In this document: in pieces, positions 60,476 through 64,000 of the stretch | How positions within the stretch are numbered: the first letter of the stretch is position 1 | How the letters are laid out: each line of letters starts with the position of its first letter | Assembly (NCBI GenBank): GCA_964030785.1 | Contig: OZ034975.1 | Span: 39,815,569-39,879,568, forward strand | Origin: Siderastrea siderea | Taxonomy: Eukaryota > Cnidaria > Anthozoa > Scleractinia > Rhizangiidae | Direction of reading: 5' to 3' | DNA: 64,000 bases | The notes under the pieces: model-generated | Seen by the model: the letters and a program-made list of their open reading frames with translations, nothing else | Database searches by the model: none | Told to the model about the DNA's origin: nothing | Program-made: the position numbers and the translations under genes

Positions 60476-61744
60476 CTAGACGGCGACAAGCTCATTACCA
60501 ATTTGCTTCAGCACGAATTCTTTTTCATTCAAAACCAAGGCGAAGATCATATAATCTTGAGCGTTAGCGGCTTCATTTAGTCTGTAATGGAATTCGAGCT
60601 TTTTCGAGTCGCCTGTCACACTTTCTTTGGTGTTTCGTAGGTCAAAGTAGATAATTGGGTACAACTTCTCAAAATTGGCAAGCTGCAGCTGAACACCGGT
60701 GTTGTAGTCGTTCTTTCTGTATCTGAAATTGATCAAATCATTCAAAATTCTTATTTTAAAGTCATGGTCGTAATCAAGCTCAGGGTAAAATTTTGTGCCG
60801 TACTGAAGGCGGCAAGTGTCCAATCTTGCTGTGTCATCACCATCGATATCAAATGTGTCAAAGAGGTAAGGGTTTTGTGTATAAGAATTTTGTTTCTGAG
60901 TTTGTTGAAAAAATACAAAGACATGCTTGGGGTCTTTTACCCCAGGTGTAATCAACCACGTACCATTCGCATCCCTTCGGGAGCTGCTGCTATGCAAATT
61001 TTCATTCAGGTATTTCCATTGGGTTGGTTTCAAGAAATTTTCATTGGCCAGGGTCTGTCCTTTACCAGTTAAATGTAATTGTGGGACCCACAGCTCAAAT
61101 TTACGGACAACAATTCTTCGAGCTGTTCCATCGTTTTGGAAAATTATTTCTTCGTCGTTTTGCAGAATAATTTCAAACTCAAGTTGTAACGGTAGCACCA
61201 GCTTGTCGGAAAGACCTTCGAAGAATGAGTATCTGTTCAAAGGGATAATCGTCTTAACTATCTCACCTTCATGTGATAGAAGCGCCCTTGCTCGCATTCC
61301 AAGGTTCGTCGCATTGTTATCAGTCACTGTGGGGGCTTCAGAGTAAGTGTCAAGATACCAAAACTGGTTTTTTGCCACGCTTCTCGAAAAATCGTCCGAA
61401 AAATCAAGCAGATTTTTGATGAAAATACCTTTGTGAATATTGTCCGCCTCGTACAGTTTTTTTCCCGCTGAATTCAGGTTGAAACTATTGATCAATGAGA
61501 AAGAACCGTTGATCGGAGCCGATTGGGTGTCAGCACCAATGTTGGCTCCGTTTGCTTCAGCTTCAAATTTAAAATCGACACGTAAATAAGCGTTGTACTA
61601 GTCATAAAAATTGTCCCGGTCTCTTACAGTGAATTTGTAGCCCGTCTTTGTTTGAAATTGGTTATTCCCAGGGAAGGTGAGCGGGGTGTCTAAATTAATT
61701 TGAACGTATGAAGTATTCTCGAGGTATGGTTGACTTCTGAACAT
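60476..61744 (-). pseudogene. Major capsid protein (double jelly roll), one in-frame TAG
   Basis: A 423-codon frame from ATG 61744-61742 to stop 60478-60476, continuous except for TAG at 61600-61598 (codon 49). The sequence matches the Polinton capsid family often labelled F54H12.2-like in databases: LQLEFEIILQNDEEIIFQND, VVRKFELWVPQL, FLKPTQWKYLNE, PYLFDTFDIDGDD, LQYGTKFYPELDYD, and INFRYRKNDYNTGVQLQLAN. In the family it forms the icosahedral shell as pseudo-hexameric trimers. No frame changes are seen, so apart from the amber codon the gene looks well preserved. The residue before Tyr-Asn-Ala-Tyr at the stop is commonly aromatic in relatives (recall, unverified). Confidence 0.9.
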
Positions 61745-61783
61745 GTTAACAAGAGTTTATATTAAGAGAAAAAAATTTTTTGA

Positions 61784-62214
61784 TTAAATTTCGTTTGCCA
61801 AAATTCGATTTAATTTCACAAGGGCGTCTGATTTTTTTGGTATTTGGTTTTGCAAAATATTTGTAAGTTTCTTTTTTGCATCCTGAGACAACGGTTTTTG
61901 GTTTTGCAAAATATTTGTAAGTTTCTTTTTTGCATCCTGCGATACCATTTTTTGTTTTCGTAGCTTTTGCATTTGTTTTCCTATTTGTTTTGAACCTTTT
62001 CCAACAGCAAGTTCACCAACTTTCTGACCCGCCTTTTCAGCGATTGTTTTTGTGGCTTTTTCTGCTGTTTTCTTTGCCACGTTCTTTACAGTGTCTTTGA
62101 ATACTTTACCGATGGTCATGAGGGTGTCACGGATCACACCCGACCCTTTGTGTTTACATCGATAACGTCCGGTGTTTTCGTCAAAAATCTTGCCCACTCG
62201 CTCGGATGATTCAT
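61784..62214 (-). CDS. Small basic virion protein with an internal repeat
   Basis: Open frame of 137 codons from GTG 62197; the natural start is probably ATG 62214-62212, which overlaps the penton stop (ATGA) but is in another frame, so a frame break within the first ten codons is likely. The protein is Lys-rich and helical (KDTVKNVAKKTAEKATKTIA). It contains two tandem copies of SQDAKKKLTNILQNQ (about residues 86-118 of the open frame). Likely a core or minor capsid component by position between penton-like and major capsid genes. I do not recognise the family firmly. Confidence 0.6.
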
Positions 62215-62999
62215 AATTGTATATTTATACCAACAAAATCCTTACTCTTTTTCAAGCTGATTGCAATGTCTGTCCCGTTGAGATCCAGGATATTGTTTCT
62301 TCCGTCTGTCACCCAAACCCTTATTTCATTAATATAACTTTTATTCACAGGTTGCCACTCAAGCCGACGCGGCTCTTTTTGAAATGGATAGCTAACCTGA
62401 AGCCCTGTTGTTGAGAAACTGTATAACACATCGCTTGGAACACTGTTTGATCGGCGTGTGATAAGATCGCAGTGCAAATACACCCAATCAACACCTCTTG
62501 TGATATTTGGAACGAATTTTCCGACATGGCTTGTTTTTCCTGTCAAGATTTTTTTCTCATAACCAAGCAATTCAGCGAAAGCTCCTTGAGAAAAGTCAAG
62601 CTCATAATTTTCGTGCATCGAAATTACAACCCGGTAAATTGACCTGTCGAAATACATTGTGAAAATGTAATCACAATCTTTATCTGCCGGGTCTACTTTA
62701 CCGATGTGTTTCTGAAGAAAAGTGTTGATTCTTTTCTAATCATACATTCCGTTCGGAAAAGTTAAGGTCTGCCACGCTTCAGTTTTCTTTCTCCAGCGAA
62801 TTTGGTTGTTATTGTAAAAGGCATCGATGTTGTACCATGAGTAACTCATTGTGATAAGTCTGTTTAGCGCGGCTTTATAGTTTCCTGAACCCAATTCGAT
62901 CGGAGGATGAAACTTCACTGTAAAATCATGTGAAACATTCCGTTCTTCGCCCCTTTCTTGTTTCGCGAGGCTCGAGTCAAGTAGAAGATCAAAGCTCAT
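62211..62999 (-). pseudogene. Penton-like minor capsid protein (single jelly roll), one in-frame TAG
   Basis: A frame of 263 codons from ATG 62999 to TGA 62213-62211, interrupted only by TAG at 62738-62736 (codon 88). The N-terminal part (HDFTVKFHPPIELGSGNYKAALNRL) and YSWYNI are typical of the Polinton penton/minor capsid family; the C-terminal part has VYLHCDLITRRSNSVPSDVL and INEIRVWVTDGRNN. In the family it forms the pentameric vertices. The ATG shares one base with the stop of the upstream gene (TAATG), and its stop overlaps the next gene's ATG, as in tightly packed viral late genes. Confidence 0.85.
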
Positions 63000-63967
63000 T
63001 ATTGGAATATATAATTAGTAACAATTTTATTCTTTTGCTTTTTATTGATTGTGCCGAGTTCAACTAGTGAATCAAGCAGAGACAATACCTGATTTTTTAG
63101 TTTTATTGAGCTGTTTCCTGCTTTTATCGATCCTAAGCTCAAATGAAGTTGGTTGATCAATATTTCAGCTTCATCAGCGATGCCACTTCCTTCGGTTTCC
63201 CCCCAATCCTGTTCAGAATAGTCATCTTCATTGTCAGAAGGCTCAAGATAAGGTCTTCGGCTCATGACAGCTTTTTCAATAGGGGTTTTGGTGATTTCTC
63301 TTTTTTCCGGTTTTTCAGGTGGTTTTAATTTCTTCCTCCCTTCTTGTAATTGTTCAGATAAAGATTGTGTCCTTTTAAGTAACCTTTCTGCTTGTTCTTG
63401 GCTTGTTTTAATTGTTTCGAGATTAAATTCCTCAGCTTTTAGTTTTTCCACATCACATCCATAGTATATAGATTTTTTACTTTTTATTTTGTAAGTTGGA
63501 TCGTCTTTATGTTTGGTAATAAGACTTTTTACATTTTTAAGTCGTTTCTTTGTTTCTTCCCTTGTTTCTTCATCTTTGGAAGTTCCCGGCATAACAGTTT
63601 CTTCCATCAAAGGTAGAGGTGGTAAATCATCGAATTCTTGATATGCGGGTGGTGGTGGTGCATCCGATCTGAATTCATCAGGAACTTCCTGCTCTTCTTC
63701 TTCTTCTTCTTCTTCTTCTTCTTCTTCTTCTTCTTCTTCTTCTTCTTCTTCTTCTTCTCCTTCTTTTTCTTCTTCTTTTTCTTCTTCTGCAGTGGTGCTG
63801 CTCTTTTCATCAAGCCTTTTTGTGATTGGTTTAAAAAGCTCCTCCCCTGAAAGCTGACCAAACTCTTTGTTTATTTCGTTCATTCTAAATTTTTGGTGAA
63901 TTTCTTCTGTTTGCTGATCGATCGCCGACTTTTCTTCAGCCAACTGATGCCACTTTTTTATTGACAT
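62999..63967 (-). CDS. Acidic Polinton protein with PPxY motif (322 aa)
   Basis: An intact frame from ATG 63967. Features in order: a charged coiled region (residues about 1-55), a poly-Glu tract of about 30 residues encoded by a TTC microsatellite on the plus strand (63690-63755), a proline-rich patch with PPPPAYQEF that contains a PPxY late-domain-type motif, a Lys/Glu-rich coiled coil (EQAERLLKRTQSLSEQLQEG), and a C-terminal helix (SIKLKNQVLSLLDSLVELG) typical of Polinton-associated proteins. PPxY motifs recruit NEDD4-type ubiquitin ligases in other viruses; relevance here is inference. The next upstream gene is outside the window. Confidence 0.75.
   Translation of the reverse strand: MSIKKWHQLAEEKSAIDQQTEEIHQKFRMNEINKEFGQLSGEELFKPITKRLDEKSSTTAEEEKEEEKEGEEEEEEEEEEEEEEEEEEEEEEQEVPDEFRSDAPPPPAYQEFDDLPPLPLMEETVMPGTSKDEETREETKKRLKNVKSLITKHKDDPTYKIKSKKSIYYGCDVEKLKAEEFNLETIKTSQEQAERLLKRTQSLSEQLQEGRKKLKPPEKPEKREITKTPIEKAVMSRRPYLEPSDNEDDYSEQDWGETEGSGIADEAEILINQLHLSLGSIKAGNSSIKLKNQVLSLLDSLVELGTINKKQKNKIVTNYIFQ
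63690..63755. repeat. TTC microsatellite inside a coding region
   Basis: About 22 TTC units; on the minus strand they encode the poly-Glu tract of the 322-aa protein. The plus-strand poly-Phe and the alternative poly-Lys frames are shadows. Confidence 0.93.
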
Positions 63968-63974
63968 ATTTTTT

Positions 63975-63990
63975 CCAGCGTGAATATATA
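63975..63990 (-). promoter_or_regulatory. Possible TATA-type late promoter
   Basis: TATATATTCACGCTGG lies a few bases upstream of ATG 63967. A similar AATATAATATACACGC lies just upstream of ATG 60438, and TATAAATATACA upstream of ATG 62214. The shared TATA-plus-CACGC layout suggests short viral-type promoters, unproven. Confidence 0.35.
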
Positions 63991-64000
63991 GAAGCGAAAA

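Larger units (their letters stand above)
52332..64000. mobile_element. Polinton/adintovirus-like element, left part (runs off the window)
   Basis: Recognised gene set: protein-primed DNA polymerase B, DDE integrase, zinc-ribbon protein, zinc-ribbon/phospholipase-A2 protein, adenain-type protease, minor virion proteins, double-jelly-roll major capsid protein, penton-like protein and an acidic PPxY protein. This is the core set of Polintons (Mavericks) and their viral form, adintoviruses (family knowledge). The packaging ATPase and the right terminus should lie beyond 64000. The left boundary is placed at AGTAGTAATAGG (52332), at the edge of the palindromic repeat, but this is inference because the other end is not visible. 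Several genes carry stops or frame breaks, so the copy is probably inactive. Confidence 0.92.

Noticed and set aside
63607..63861. Poly-Lys frame opposite the TTC tract
   Set aside because: Shadow of the 322-aa Polinton gene in another frame.

Overview
The window reads as animal nuclear DNA, most likely from an anthozoan cnidarian (stony coral or sea anemone). The basis is AT-rich intron-dominated sequence, GT-AG spliced exons for immunoglobulin (Ig) domains, and a dense load of foldback elements, DNA transposons, a LINE and a Polinton/adintovirus-type element whose proteins resemble those I know from cnidarian genomes. The species assignment is inference.

Layout. (1) 1-28.8 kb: the downstream part of an Ig-superfamily receptor or adhesion gene on the minus strand (exons at 25.4, 18.2, 10.7 and 9.5 kb). 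Its introns hold a Mutator-type foldback element (11952-13376) and a 3.0-kb TA-flanked element with CGCAAGAA subterminal arrays (18275-21273). (2) 28806-31785: a TTA-flanked, Harbinger-like element carrying a 5'-truncated LINE (29946-31127, 13-bp target duplication). (3) 32897-47037: a 14.1-kb transposon with about 0.84-kb terminal inverted repeats and a 7-bp target duplication (GTAGCAA). It encodes two convergent spliced genes: a P-element-family transposase (plus strand, 10 exons, about 752 aa) and a PIF1-type helicase (minus strand, 4 exons, about 1040 aa) whose first exon lies in the right terminal repeat. I consider this the most novel object here. (4) 48489-48878: a second copy of the N-terminal Ig exon, on the plus strand, so two related Ig genes lie head to head about 23 kb apart. 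(5) 52332 to beyond 64000: the left part of a Polinton/adintovirus-like element. It starts with a palindromic repeat and carries protein-primed DNA polymerase B, integrase, a zinc-ribbon protein, a zinc-ribbon/phospholipase-A2 virion protein, an adenain-type protease, several minor virion proteins, the major capsid protein and a penton-like minor capsid protein. Most of these genes carry one or more stop codons or frame breaks, so this copy looks endogenised and decaying.

How the parts work together. In the 14-kb transposon, duplicated repeat ends probably act as promoters for both inward-facing genes, pairing a cut-and-paste transposase with a helicase. In the Polinton, the polymerase reads one way while integrase and most virion genes read the other, consistent with early and late modules. 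The paired Ig genes differ mostly at amino-acid-changing sites in their outermost domain, as expected for a variable recognition receptor, although that role is inference. Exon models come from splice signals and codon phase read by eye; no database search was run.
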